Positions 46,097 to 54,982 of a stretch of 64,000 bases of DNA are shown piece by piece. Source of the stretch: Chryseobacterium indoltheticum (GTDB taxonomy: Bacteria; Bacteroidota; Bacteroidia; Flavobacteriales; Weeksellaceae); the NCBI RefSeq assembly GCF_003815915.1, contig NZ_CP033929.1:992001-1056000 (forward strand). Direction: 5' to 3'. Below the pieces are notes generated by a model. The model did not search any database and had not been told where the DNA came from. It worked only from the letters and a program-made list of their open reading frames with translations. The first letter of the stretch is position 1. Each line of letters starts with the position of its first letter. Position numbers and translations under genes: made by a program.

Positions 46097-47191
46097 TCAA
46101 TTTTCAAAATCCTCAAACGGAATTTTTAGCTGAACTGAAATCTGCTTTTTTTCTTCAGTGTTGAGGTGAGACAGTGATAGTCCCAATAATCGTACCGCTT
46201 TATCAAAAGGCCGAAGTTCCCACAGTTTTTTTGAGGTTGCAAAATATTGTTCAGGGGATGTGAAATATTCTTCCTTTGTAAAACTTCTTGTAAACAGCGA
46301 AAAATCTTTGTATTTGATTTTCAATGTTAAAGATCTGCCTAAGATCTGATGTTTCTGTAAACGCTGATGAAGCTCCTGACTTAAATTTTCTAATTTTTCG
46401 TTGATTTGTTGTTCATCAAAGAGATCTTCGAAAAACGTACGCTCTACAGCGACGCTCTTCTGTATTCGGTTGGGTTTTACTTCAGAGTGATGAATTCCAC
46501 GAACGACGTCATAATAATACCTTCCTGATTTTCCGAAAAGTCTTATTAAATCTTCAAGCGACCTGTTTTTTAGATCTTTTCCTTTATAAATTGCCAGGCT
46601 AAACATTTTATTGGCCGTTACTTTTCCTACACCATAAAATTTTTCAACAGGAAGTTCTTCCAAAAACTTTTCTATTTTTTCGGGATGAATAGTTTTCTGT
46701 CCGTTGGGTTTATTAATGTCTGAAGCAACTTTAGCCAAAAATTTATTAATTGAAATTCCAGCAGAAGCAGTTAATCCAGTGTGTTCAAATATTTTCTGGC
46801 GGATTTCTTTGGCAATCTGATTGGCTGACTCAATTCCTTTTTTATTTTCGGTAACGTCAAGATAGGCTTCATCTAAAGAAAGTGGCTCTACCAAATCGGT
46901 ATATTCGTAGAAAATTTCACGGATTTTTCTGGATATTTCCTTGTATCGCGCAAATCTGGGCGGAACAAAAATAAGATGCGGACATTTTTCTTTTGCCGTT
47001 TTACTCGGCATGGCAGACCGGACTCCAAATTTCCTTGCTTCATAGCTCGCCGCAGAAACAACGCCACGATGACCACCGCCAACAGCAATGGCTTTTCCTC
47101 GCAATTCAGGATTGTCATGTTGCTCTACGGAAGCATAAAATGCATCCATATCAACATGAATTATTTTGCGGAGTGGAAAAGAAGAATCCAT
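46097..47191 (-). CDS. dinB: DNA polymerase IV (Y family)
   Basis: 364 residues. Y-family catalytic residues are Asp14 in IIHVDMDAFYASVEQ and Asp106-Glu107 in PLSLDEAYLDVT. The helix-hairpin-helix region (KFYGVGKVTANKMF) and the little-finger domain (SVAVERTFFEDL) follow. It performs error-prone translesion synthesis. No C-terminal beta-clamp motif is obvious beyond KIPFEDF, which may serve that role. No SOS-box type was identifiable upstream. Confidence -1.
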   Translation of the reverse strand: MDSSFPLRKIIHVDMDAFYASVEQHDNPELRGKAIAVGGGHRGVVSAASYEARKFGVRSAMPSKTAKEKCPHLIFVPPRFARYKEISRKIREIFYEYTDLVEPLSLDEAYLDVTENKKGIESANQIAKEIRQKIFEHTGLTASAGISINKFLAKVASDINKPNGQKTIHPEKIEKFLEELPVEKFYGVGKVTANKMFSLAIYKGKDLKNRSLEDLIRLFGKSGRYYYDVVRGIHHSEVKPNRIQKSVAVERTFFEDLFDEQQINEKLENLSQELHQRLQKHQILGRSLTLKIKYKDFSLFTRSFTKEEYFTSPEQYFATSKKLWELRPFDKAVRLLGLSLSHLNTEEKKQISVQLKIPFEDFEN

Positions 47192-47272
47192 ATCACAAAG
47201 ATATGGATTCTAAGATTTTTTTAATTCAATATTCGAAGTGTAAGATTCAATGCTGATCCAAAAACTTTAAAC

Positions 47273-47785
47273 TTATTTCAGTTTGTCGATTGTCGCTTGA
47301 ATTTCCGGATCGTCGGGAGAAATAGCGTAATATTTTGCAATATCAGATTTTTGATCAATCACCATATATCTAGGAATCCAGTTGAGATCAATATAATTAT
47401 TGAAATCATTTTTCCAGCCTGAAGCAAACCAGTAGTTTTCCTTTTCTTTCATGTTAAATCTTTCCAGACTGCTGTCAAATTTCTCTTTTGATCTTTCTAG
47501 TGAAAAGAACACAAAATCGATATTCGGATTGTTTTTCTCCAATTCCTCGGCTTTAGGCAACGCCTGAAGGCAATCTCTACACCAGCCGGCCCAGAAATCG
47601 ATAACCAAAACTTTTCCTTTATGTTGATTTAATATTTCCTGAACGCTAATGTTTTTTCCATTCTCATCTTCCAATTTCTGACGTAATGCTTCTTTAGAAA
47701 ACTGAGTTTTTGAAACTTCAGGTGTTTTTTGAGAACATCCCAAAGTGAAAATACTCAACATCATAAAAGTCAACAGCTGTTTCAT
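47273..47785 (-). CDS. Thioredoxin-like lipoprotein
   Basis: 170 residues. The lipoprotein signal is MKQLLTFMMLSIFTLGC, and the TlpA/ResA-like fold carries the redox motif WCRDC (68-72) in DFWAGWCRDCLQALP. The second motif residue pair RD is unusual compared with the common WCxPC, as proline is absent before the second cysteine. The downstream cis-proline loop appears as NWIPRYMVID. It probably reduces or isomerises disulfides in the periplasm. Neighbours give no partner. Confidence -1.
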   Translation of the reverse strand: MKQLLTFMMLSIFTLGCSQKTPEVSKTQFSKEALRQKLEDENGKNISVQEILNQHKGKVLVIDFWAGWCRDCLQALPKAEELEKNNPNIDFVFFSLERSKEKFDSSLERFNMKEKENYWFASGWKNDFNNYIDLNWIPRYMVIDQKSDIAKYYAISPDDPEIQATIDKLK

Positions 47786-47888
47786 ATGCAGATATTTAAT
47801 TGTACAAATCTAAACATTGATTTGTTAAGTTAAAATGAAATTGCATGAATTGGCTTAAATTTAAGAATTGAAACAATCTATATTAAAT

Positions 47889-47917
47889 GAAAAATCTGCA
47901 ACTTTCGCCGCAGACTT
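47889..47917 (-). terminator. Terminator after lpxK
   Basis: On the minus strand AGTCTGC pairs with GCAGATT around GGCGAAAGTT, followed by TTTTC. It lies directly after the lpxK stop. Confidence -1.
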
Positions 47918-47920
47918 CTA

Positions 47921-48946
47921 TTATCTTTTATTCACGTAATTCATAATTACCTGATTGAATTCTTCCTTTTTATCGATCACCACATTGATCGGCCAGTAAT
48001 ACACCAGATCACGCAGATAGTCAAAAGTTTTCAGACGAACGTAATCTTTTTCGGTGGTAAGAATTAATTTGTATTCGCCCAATTTTTTGTACTCTTCGAT
48101 AATGTTTTTAATATCTGCATCAGAAAAATTATGATGATCTCTGAATTTCAGATGTTTTACACGTTGCGAAAATTTAGCCAAATGATTCAGCAAAGGTTTT
48201 GGGTTGGCAATTCCTGTGATGAGAAGAATATCGTAATAATTCAAGTTGTTATCAGGAAGCATTTTTTCTCTTGAATAGACATTTTCGTCATATCCGATGG
48301 ATGAGAAAAATACTTTTTGACCACGCTCGGGCTTTATTCTTGAGATATAATATTGCTTAGTTTCCTCAGTCAGTTCATCAGGGCATTTACTCACCATAAT
48401 GATATCTGCTCTTTTTGATCCTGCTCTGGATTCTCTCAAATCTCCTGCCGGAAGTAGATGATCTTTAAAATAAGGATCATTGAAATCGGTCATTAAAATA
48501 TTGAATCCTGCTTTGATGGCTCGGTGTTGCATTGCATCATCAAGAATCAGCACATCAAGATCCATATCATCGATCACTTTTTTTGCTCCGGGAACACGGT
48601 CTTCGGAAACTGCAATTACAAAACGGTTTTTAAAACGCTCAAAAAGCTGCATCGCTTCATCACCCACAGTTTTATAATTACTGTCGTAGTTGGTAACGTC
48701 GTATCCTTTCGTCAGTCTTCCGTAGCCTCTGGAAAGTACGCCTGTTCTGTAATGTTTAGATAAAGATTTTGCCAAATACATCACCATTGGTGATTTTCCG
48801 CTTCCGCCCACAGAAAGATTGCCGACATTAATAATCGGGGTCTTAAACTTCGTGGACTTAAAAATTCCAAGATCATACATTGTGTTTCGGATGCCCGTAA
48901 CCATGTGATAACCTAAGGAAAAAGGGTAAAGGTACCATCTTTTCAT
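47921..48946 (-). CDS. lpxK: Tetraacyldisaccharide 4'-kinase
   Basis: 341 residues. A membrane-associated N-terminal helix (MKRWYLYPFSLGYHMVTGIR) precedes the Walker A loop GNLSVGGSGKSPM (42-54). Further LpxK signatures are LSRGYGR, GDEAMQL and LILDDAMQHRAIK, the last with the Walker B-like Asp pair. It phosphorylates the lipid A precursor at the 4' position at the inner membrane, an essential step of lipid A synthesis. It is divergent from truA. Confidence -1.
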   Translation of the reverse strand: MKRWYLYPFSLGYHMVTGIRNTMYDLGIFKSTKFKTPIINVGNLSVGGSGKSPMVMYLAKSLSKHYRTGVLSRGYGRLTKGYDVTNYDSNYKTVGDEAMQLFERFKNRFVIAVSEDRVPGAKKVIDDMDLDVLILDDAMQHRAIKAGFNILMTDFNDPYFKDHLLPAGDLRESRAGSKRADIIMVSKCPDELTEETKQYYISRIKPERGQKVFFSSIGYDENVYSREKMLPDNNLNYYDILLITGIANPKPLLNHLAKFSQRVKHLKFRDHHNFSDADIKNIIEEYKKLGEYKLILTTEKDYVRLKTFDYLRDLVYYWPINVVIDKKEEFNQVIMNYVNKR

Positions 48947-49040
48947 ACGTTGGCAAAAATAAGAATTTTAAAACCGTTAAATGATGTTTTTAATCAGTTT
49001 TCGAAATAAAATTAACAATTTTTTTTCCATCAAATTAAAG

Positions 49041-49048
49041 TATTTTTG
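49041..49048 (+). promoter_or_regulatory. Promoter -7 element upstream of truA
   Basis: TATTTTTG followed by CAGGAATG matches TAnnTTTG. It lies about 94 bp before the TTG start of truA, which would leave a leader of about 85 nt. Confidence -1.
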
Positions 49049-49141
49049 CAGGAATGTTTAAGTAGTAAAATGAGTGGTAATATTTAATCATTCAATAGTA
49101 ATTTATTTACCATTTATTTCTAAATCTAATATTGATCGACT

Positions 49142-49873
49142 TTGAGATATTTTATTGAATTTTCATACAACGGTAAAAATTATTTTGGCTATCAGATTCA
49201 GCCGAAAGATATATCTGTACAGGAAGAACTGGAGCGAGCTCTTTCTACGATTTTAAGACAAGAAATTAAAACAACAGGAGCGGGAAGAACAGACACAGGA
49301 GTTCATGCCAAGAAAATGTTTGCCCATTTTGAGACTGATCAGATTTTGAGCGATCAGCTTTCTCATAAACTGAATAGTTTTTTGCCTGCTGATATTTCGG
49401 TGAAAAGAATTTTTAAAGTGAAAGATGATTTTCATGCTCGTTTTGATGCCACTTTCCGAACGTATGAATATTATATTTCTTTGGAAAAAAATCCGTTTAC
49501 GCAGGATTCGGCTTGGCAACATTGGCGAAAGCCTTTAGATATCAATAAAATGAATGAAGCCTGTAAGATTTTATTTGAATATGAAGATTTTACAAGTTTT
49601 GCGAAACTGCATACCGACAACAAAACCAATCTCTGCAAAATGTATAAAGCAGAATGGGAGCAAAACGGAACCGAACTGAAATTTACTGTTTCGGCCAACC
49701 GTTTTCTTAGAAATATGGTAAGAGCAATTGTCGGGACAATGGTGGAAGTAGGCTCCGGGAAGATACAACCGGAAGATATCCGAAAAGTAATAGAAAATAA
49801 AAATCGAAATTCTGCGGGAACTTCTGCTCCGGCTCATGCATTGTTTTTGGTCGATGTTGGGTATGAATTTTAA
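49142..49873 (+). CDS. truA: tRNA pseudouridine(38-40) synthase (TruA), TTG start
   Basis: 243 residues. The first codon is TTG (MRYFIEFSYNGKNYFGYQIQ): a stop (TGA at 49133) blocks any upstream in-frame ATG, and the family conservation begins right at this residue. The catalytic Asp51 is in GAGRTDTGVHA. RTYEYYIS and RNMVRAIVGTMVEVG are also typical. It isomerises uridines 38-40 in the tRNA anticodon arm. It is followed 13 nt later by a small membrane-protein gene. Confidence -1.
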   Translation: MRYFIEFSYNGKNYFGYQIQPKDISVQEELERALSTILRQEIKTTGAGRTDTGVHAKKMFAHFETDQILSDQLSHKLNSFLPADISVKRIFKVKDDFHARFDATFRTYEYYISLEKNPFTQDSAWQHWRKPLDINKMNEACKILFEYEDFTSFAKLHTDNKTNLCKMYKAEWEQNGTELKFTVSANRFLRNMVRAIVGTMVEVGSGKIQPEDIRKVIENKNRNSAGTSAPAHALFLVDVGYEF

Positions 49874-49886
49874 ATATTAAATAAAA

Positions 49887-50216
49887 ATGATTTCAATTAT
49901 AATTGCTATTGGTGTTTTCAGATATTATCAAAAACTGGCTGTAAGAAACGGAAAAGTTCACTGGAAATATGGTTTTCTGGGAATGGGAATTTGTTTAGGT
50001 GTACAATTACTATTCTGGTTGATTTATAAATCTATCGAAATGCTATTAAATTCTCAAGAGTCGGATTTGTTTTCTGTGACTCTTGTTACAACTTTAGGAT
50101 GGGTTGCTTCTATTTTTACTGTTTGGTTTGTTCATCGAAATCTTGAAAAATCGTGGAGAAAAGACTCAGTTTCAACACATGAATCAGAAATAGACGGAAT
50201 CGGAAAAAATAATTAA
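49887..50216 (+). CDS. Small membrane protein, first of a tandem pair
   Basis: 109 residues with hydrophobic segments at 1-10, about 25-47 (YGFLGMGICLGVQLLFWLIY) and 60-78 (LVTTLGWVASIFTVWFVH), and a charged C-terminal tail. It shares the N-terminal pattern SIIIxxGxxRYYxxLAxRxGKxxWxxGxLxxGIxLGxQ with the next gene, so the two are tandem paralogues. No known function is recognised. It may be co-transcribed with truA and the ABC gene. Confidence -1.
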   Translation: MISIIIAIGVFRYYQKLAVRNGKVHWKYGFLGMGICLGVQLLFWLIYKSIEMLLNSQESDLFSVTLVTTLGWVASIFTVWFVHRNLEKSWRKDSVSTHESEIDGIGKNN

Positions 50217-50242
50217 ATTAGATTCATAAAAAACTAAAAACT

Positions 50243-50596
50243 ATGATGTCAATTATTATTCTTGTTGGTGCGTATAGGTATTATGCAGGTTTAGCTGAGC
50301 GATTTGGTAAAACAAAGTGGCAATTCGGTCTTTTGGCGATAGGTATTTATCTGGGCTTTCAGATCTTATTTTTACTTTCTTACAGATTTTATGATGCAAT
50401 ATCAAATCCAAATGCTCTGAATGATAATAATTATTCAGGTTTTTCAGGAATCAATATCATCAGTTGGATATTTGCGATTGGCTGTGTTTATGGAGTTTAC
50501 AGGATTCTTGAAAATCGATTTAAAAAGGAAAATGCAAAGAATCCAATTTTGGAAATTGAAGAAATAGGAACCGAGCATACAAAAGATCTTCATTAA
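50243..50596 (+). CDS. Small membrane protein, second of a tandem pair
   Basis: 117 residues, paralogous to the preceding gene: MMSIIILVGAYRYYAGLAER then KWQFGLLAIGIYLGFQILFLL. A second membrane stretch is INIISWIFAIGCVYGVY. The conserved RYY and GK..W residues in the amphipathic N-terminus suggest a shared family fold. Function unknown. It precedes the ABC exporter gene by 123 bp that contain a promoter-like element. Confidence -1.
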   Translation: MMSIIILVGAYRYYAGLAERFGKTKWQFGLLAIGIYLGFQILFLLSYRFYDAISNPNALNDNNYSGFSGINIISWIFAIGCVYGVYRILENRFKKENAKNPILEIEEIGTEHTKDLH

Positions 50597-50669
50597 ATAT
50601 ACATTTGGTAAATAACAGATATCTTTAATTTTCTATCCAAGTTCTTCGAGCTGTAAAATTTTAAAGCCG

Positions 50670-50677
50670 TATTTTTG
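50670..50677 (+). promoter_or_regulatory. Promoter -7 element for the ABC exporter gene
   Basis: TATTTTTG followed by CAGAG matches TAnnTTTG and lies 43 bp before the start. Confidence -1.
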
Positions 50678-50719
50678 CAGAGAATTTTTTCAAATTAATT
50701 CTTTACGTCAATTTCTATA

Positions 50720-52477
50720 ATGAAAAAACAAGATACCTGGGCAATTGTAAAAAGGCTTTTCTTCATCGGTATGAAGTTTCGTTCCTGGTTTATTTTTACT
50801 CTGATTATTTCCATCATATTATCGGTTGTTTCTACTTACAGGCCTTATCTTACAATGCAGATTGTGGATAATGATATCACGAAGCTGAAAGATAAAGCGC
50901 TCATGATGAAGCATATTTATGTTTTGGTTGGGTTGGTGTTTGCCGAAACAATTTTAAATTTCTTTTTAGTTTATTTTTCAAATTACATTTCGCAGAATGT
51001 TATCAGAGATATTCGTGAAAGACTTTATAACAAACTGATTTATTTCAGAACCGCTTTTTTTGATAAAACTCCGATTGGTCAGTTAGTGACAAGAGCAGTT
51101 GGTGATGTAGAAACTATTGCAACGGTTTATACAGACGGTTTTCTGATGGTTTTTGGAGACGTTTTGAGAATTGTCTTCGTTTTATTTATGATGTTTCAGG
51201 TTGATGTGCATTTGAGTTACATTTCTCTTGCCATTTTACCTTTAATGGTTGTGATTACAAGATTTTTCCAGAAAAGACTGAAGAAGGCATTTGGTGACGA
51301 AAGAACCTGGACTTCCAATCAAAACTCTTTTGTGCAGGAAAGATTGGCGGGAATGCCGATTATTCAGGTATTCAACAGGCAAAAGGCAGAGTTCAAAAAG
51401 TTTGATGATATTAATATCACTTTAAAAAGTGCTTTATTAAGGACCGTTTTTATCTTCTCTTTATTTTTTCCTGTAGTTGAATTGATTTCATCCCTTTTCA
51501 TTGGTTTTGTCCTGTTTTATGGAGGTTATATTACCATCAGTGCGGGTGTTGTGATTGCATTTATTCAGTTTATTTCGATGTTGATTCGTCCTTTACGACA
51601 GATTGCAGATCGTTTCAACAATATTCAGCGTGGAATTGTAGGTGCAGAAAGAGTTTTGGGCGTGATGGATGAAGATTATGCAATGCCAAATACAGGAACG
51701 GTTAAAAAAGATCACTTTGACGGAAAGATAGAATTCAAAGATGTTCGTTTTGCGTATGATGAGAAACAGGAAGTTTTAAAAGGAATTGATTTTAAAGTAA
51801 ATCCCGGAGAAACTGTGGCTATTGTCGGTGCAACCGGAGCCGGAAAATCGACAATTATCAGTTTAATTACAAGATTGTATGATATCAATTCGGGGGAAAT
51901 TTACATTGATGATGTCGAACTCAAAGATTATGAACTGTATAATCTGAGAAGTCACATCGGTGTGGTTTTGCAAGATGTTTTCCTGTTCCACGGAAGCATT
52001 TATGAAAACCTTGCATTTGGTGATGATGAGGTGACTTTAGAAAAAATAAAAGCCGGCGCAAGAGAAATTGAAGTTGATGACTTTATTGAAAGCCTGCCCG
52101 GCGGTTACGAGTTTGTGGTAAGCGAAAGAGGGTCGTCTATTTCTTTAGGACAGAGACAGCTTTTGTCTTTCTTAAGAGCATATTTGTCAGATCCAAAGAT
52201 CTTGATTTTGGATGAGGCGACTTCATCCATTGACCACGAAAGTGAAAAATTAATCCAGAGAGCGACAGAGAAAATTACCAAAAACAGAACATCAATTATC
52301 ATTGCTCACAGACTTTCAACCATTGAGAAAGCCGATAAAATCATCGTCATGGAGCATGGTAAAATCGTTGAAGAAGGCAAACATCTTGAGCTTTTAGATA
52401 AAAACGGATATTATTCCACATTATATAAAGCACAGCTGAGACACGAAATTGAAGTAGAAGAAAAAGAAAGCCTATAA
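50720..52477 (+). CDS. ABC exporter half-transporter (MsbA/MDR-like)
   Basis: 585 residues: a six-helix transmembrane domain (about 20-305) and an ATPase domain (about 335-570). Walker A is GATGAGKST at 370-378, the Q-loop is VLQD, the signature is SISLGQRQ at 473-480 (LSLGQ-type variant, SISLGQ) and Walker B is ILILDEA at 494-500, with AHRLST as the H-loop. It forms a dimeric exporter for lipids or hydrophobic compounds. Substrate cannot be told. Its stop overlaps the stop of the convergent 52472-52822 gene by 6 bp. Confidence -1.
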   Translation: MKKQDTWAIVKRLFFIGMKFRSWFIFTLIISIILSVVSTYRPYLTMQIVDNDITKLKDKALMMKHIYVLVGLVFAETILNFFLVYFSNYISQNVIRDIRERLYNKLIYFRTAFFDKTPIGQLVTRAVGDVETIATVYTDGFLMVFGDVLRIVFVLFMMFQVDVHLSYISLAILPLMVVITRFFQKRLKKAFGDERTWTSNQNSFVQERLAGMPIIQVFNRQKAEFKKFDDINITLKSALLRTVFIFSLFFPVVELISSLFIGFVLFYGGYITISAGVVIAFIQFISMLIRPLRQIADRFNNIQRGIVGAERVLGVMDEDYAMPNTGTVKKDHFDGKIEFKDVRFAYDEKQEVLKGIDFKVNPGETVAIVGATGAGKSTIISLITRLYDINSGEIYIDDVELKDYELYNLRSHIGVVLQDVFLFHGSIYENLAFGDDEVTLEKIKAGAREIEVDDFIESLPGGYEFVVSERGSSISLGQRQLLSFLRAYLSDPKILILDEATSSIDHESEKLIQRATEKITKNRTSIIIAHRLSTIEKADKIIVMEHGKIVEEGKHLELLDKNGYYSTLYKAQLRHEIEVEEKESL

Positions 52478-52822
52478 ACCGTAAGGAATTATTTCCAGAT
52501 CTTTTTTCCAGTTTTCACCGTATTTTGTGGTTAAATATTGGGCAACTTCCTGATTGTTCTTTCTTGCTTTTTCCGACATATACGGAGTGATTACACAATT
52601 TTCGTAAAGTATATTTACTCCGTATTTTTGTTTAAAACTGTCGTGGTTTCGTGACATAATTCCGAACTGGAGAAAATACTTCATTTCTTCTTTTTTAGCT
52701 GCGGCATTTTGCTTTTCATTTCCTTTTTTAGATTCTAAAACCACGGGATTATATTCTTGTGCGAAAATTGCCAGTGAAAAAGTGATAAAGATGAGTAAAG
52801 ATAATGCTTTGAAGAAATTCAT
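52472..52822 (-). CDS. Small exported hypothetical protein
   Basis: 116 residues with a signal peptide (MNFFKALSLLIFITFSLAIFA, cleavage near AQE). The mature part has a Lys-rich start, then KYFLQFGIMSRNHDSFKQKYG and AQYLTTKYGENWKKDLEIIPYG. It is not recognised. It is convergent with the ABC exporter gene with overlapping stops. Confidence -1.
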   Translation of the reverse strand: MNFFKALSLLIFITFSLAIFAQEYNPVVLESKKGNEKQNAAAKKEEMKYFLQFGIMSRNHDSFKQKYGVNILYENCVITPYMSEKARKNNQEVAQYLTTKYGENWKKDLEIIPYGL

Positions 52823-53198
52823 TGTGTTTTTATTTCTTTTTTTGATTCTTAAAATTACTAAAAGTTAAATTTTAATTTATACAAGAAATTTTTTTGTATT
52901 CAATCGATTAAAACTTTTAATAAATTTAGCTAAATGATTCAAGGAGAATCAATTAAAGAAACTACGGTCAAATCTACATTTGTTAACATTTGGTTCATAT
53001 TAAATTCACTTTTCATTAATAACTATACAGTTAGGTATAGTTTTTGCAATTAAGATTAATCATTAAAAATCATCCAAACCCCATTGTTAATTTAAATATT
53101 TTTGCTAAATTTATTAAAAATTTAACATAAAGTTGATTTTAATAGGGGGCAATGATGAAATAATTGCTAATTTTTTAACTTAAAAACAAAATATAAAG
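52823..53198. other. AT-rich intergenic region before the 70-residue gene
   Basis: 376 bp without an ORF. TATTTTTG at 53097-53104 and TAGTTTTTG near 53038 resemble -7 elements for the downstream gene, which would then have a 5' leader of 85-150 nt. No riboswitch-like structure was recognised. An ATCGAT-containing CAATCGATTA at 52901 lacks the arms of the LacI-type sites. Confidence -1.
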
Positions 53199-53411
53199 AT
53201 GAATAATATCCACGACGAATTTCAGGTCTTTAAAGATGAATTGAAAAAATTGAACATCGATGTTCAAAAAATTGTAAAAGTTGGTAACGGAAGTATGGAT
53301 TTCCATGAGGTGTTTTACAAATCACCAAGATATGAAGATGTAAAGACTGTTTATGTACAGAGACACACGATGGATAATCTGATTTCCAGATTTAAGGAGT
53401 GTTACGCTTAA
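53199..53411 (+). CDS. Conserved small hypothetical protein
   Basis: 70 residues, no signal peptide: MNNIHDEFQVFKDELKKLNI, then VGNGSMDFHEVFYKSPRYEDVKTVYVQRHTMDNLISRFKECY. It looks like a compact alpha/beta protein. It has a long leader, its own promoter-like elements and a strong terminator, so it is a real and probably well expressed gene. Function unknown. Confidence -1.
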   Translation: MNNIHDEFQVFKDELKKLNIDVQKIVKVGNGSMDFHEVFYKSPRYEDVKTVYVQRHTMDNLISRFKECYA

Positions 53412-53418
53412 TATAATG

Positions 53419-53453
53419 AATGCGCCTCAGAAATTATCTGAGGCGCATTTTTT
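53419..53453. terminator. Bidirectional terminator after the 70-residue gene
   Basis: TGCGCCTCAG pairs perfectly with CTGAGGCGCA around AAATTAT and is followed by TTTTTT. It lies between convergent genes. Confidence -1.
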
Positions 53454-53465
53454 ATGTTTGAAAAA

Positions 53466-54230
53466 CTAAAATCTATAACCCAGCGAAAAACCGCTTCTAA
53501 ACCCTGCCCAGGGTCCGTCTACTTTCACGCGGGCTCCGTTGGCATTCGTTTCCACGGTGTAATCTACAAAAGGCACGTCAAGATTTTCAATTTCATTTTT
53601 TAGCTGTGCCTGCATTTCGGGGGTAAGAACTATATCACTGGTAAGGCTGAAGTCACCTTTTCCTGAGCCGTAATGCGCACCGGCGATCCAAAAATCTAAA
53701 ACAAAGCTGTGTTGTTCATTTAAAAAAAACTGTGCACCCACCATCAACCCGCCACTGTTACCGTTTGCATCTCCTAAACCTTTAAGCGGAATAGGGATCG
53801 TTGTTCCAAAAGCATTGTAGTCATATGTAAAATCGAAAGTATTGGTAGAGACTTTTGAATATCGATAGTATGGAGCAAAGTAAAAGCCTTTGCCATAGCC
53901 TTCACCAATATAAAATCTAGGCTCAATGGTGAAGTTGGTTGCTTTTATCTTAAGATTTTGAAAATTTTTCTCATCTTCATCACTCAGAAAAGCATTCATA
54001 AACGGAACTTTACCTTCTGCGACGGTTCCGAATCCTACATTTACGGCAAACCATCGATTAATAGATCTTTCGTATGATAAATTAATATTCCTGAAGGCAT
54101 ATCCTGTAATATTGGTTTTAATAATATTCATTTTATCTTCCGGAACCATTGAGGGTTTATCATTTACTATTTCCTGTGCCGTAGCTTCAGAAAGGATGAA
54201 GTAGGGGATAATAAAGAGTAGTTTTTTCAT
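53466..54230 (-). CDS. Outer-membrane beta-barrel protein, DUF3575-like
   Basis: 254 residues. The signal peptide is MKKLLFIIPYFILSEATA. Then comes a barrel pattern of alternating strands: NITGYAFRNINLSYERSINRWFAVNVGFG, EPRFYIGEGYGKGFYFAPYYRY and LMVGAQFFLN, ending in GFSLGYRF with the terminal Phe used by the Bam machinery. The early NIIKTNITGYAFRNINLSYER stretch is typical of DUF3575-type outer-membrane proteins. Cargo or function unknown. It stands alone. Confidence -1.
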   Translation of the reverse strand: MKKLLFIIPYFILSEATAQEIVNDKPSMVPEDKMNIIKTNITGYAFRNINLSYERSINRWFAVNVGFGTVAEGKVPFMNAFLSDEDEKNFQNLKIKATNFTIEPRFYIGEGYGKGFYFAPYYRYSKVSTNTFDFTYDYNAFGTTIPIPLKGLGDANGNSGGLMVGAQFFLNEQHSFVLDFWIAGAHYGSGKGDFSLTSDIVLTPEMQAQLKNEIENLDVPFVDYTVETNANGARVKVDGPWAGFRSGFSLGYRF

Positions 54231-54503
54231 GGCTTTAAGATTTTAATTAAAAATAATATAAAGGCATTTGTTACATTGAAAAATAAAAAGAACAATTGAT
54301 TACGAAAATGTTAAATCAAAAACTGTTCTACAATTCTTAATAGATGCAAATTTTATTAAAATAAATTAAAATCATTGTTTTATTAATAAAAAAACAATCT
54401 TATACTCGAGGATAAACTCAAAATATGTTACTATGAATTATAAATGTTTTAGATGATTTTCTTTTTGGCTTCTACATTTTTAAGAGGAACAAATTGAGTC
54501 TGA

Positions 54504-54899
54504 TTAATCTTCTATTGCTTCAATACCCATTTCCTTTAATTTTTTCAAATGATTTTTCATTGTTTCGAGCTGTTCGGGAGAGTGGCTTTGCCAATTTGTA
54601 ACTTCGCCCACCACTTTAAAGGGATGTTTTGATCGATATGATTTCGTAGGGTTTCCCGGAAATTTTTTGTCTGTAACATTGGGATCGTCTTCAATGTAAC
54701 CGGTGGGTTCTACAATATAGATTCTTTCTTTTCCGTCTCCGAAAGCTAATTCTGCACCCCAGGTTGCTGCATCTAAAGTTTCTGTAAGATAAATGTATTT
54801 TGATTTTCTTTTTGTGCCGTAGTTTGATGTAAAGCCTACTTCGATAAGATCTCCGATGTTAAGATCTGCTTTTGTGCCGTGGTAGTAGATGGTTTTCAT
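54504..54899 (-). CDS. arr: NAD+-rifampin ADP-ribosyltransferase (Arr family)
   Basis: 131 residues, close to the 135-150 of Arr enzymes. The family pattern is essentially complete: YYHGTKADLNIGDLIEVGF, SKYIYLTETLDAATWGAELA, IYIVEPTGYIEDDPNVTDKK, FPGNPTKSYRS and VGEVTNWQSHSPEQL. The His7-Gly-Thr start and the central Tyr and Asp fit the NAD-binding fold. It would ADP-ribosylate rifampin and give resistance. It lies among small chromosomal genes with no mobile element touching it, so it is likely intrinsic to the species. Activity is not shown by sequence. Confidence -1.
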   Translation of the reverse strand: MKTIYYHGTKADLNIGDLIEVGFTSNYGTKRKSKYIYLTETLDAATWGAELAFGDGKERIYIVEPTGYIEDDPNVTDKKFPGNPTKSYRSKHPFKVVGEVTNWQSHSPEQLETMKNHLKKLKEMGIEAIED

Positions 54900-54982
54900 T
54901 TCTAGTTTTACTTAAATTTTAACAGTAATTCATCATTTTTTGTCATAGTATTTTCTTACTCATTTTTGTGAATGTTTATCGG

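Noticed and set aside
52901..52910. CAATCGATTA as another LacI-type operator
   Set aside because: It lacks the GC-containing arms of the other sites and has no sugar gene beside it.
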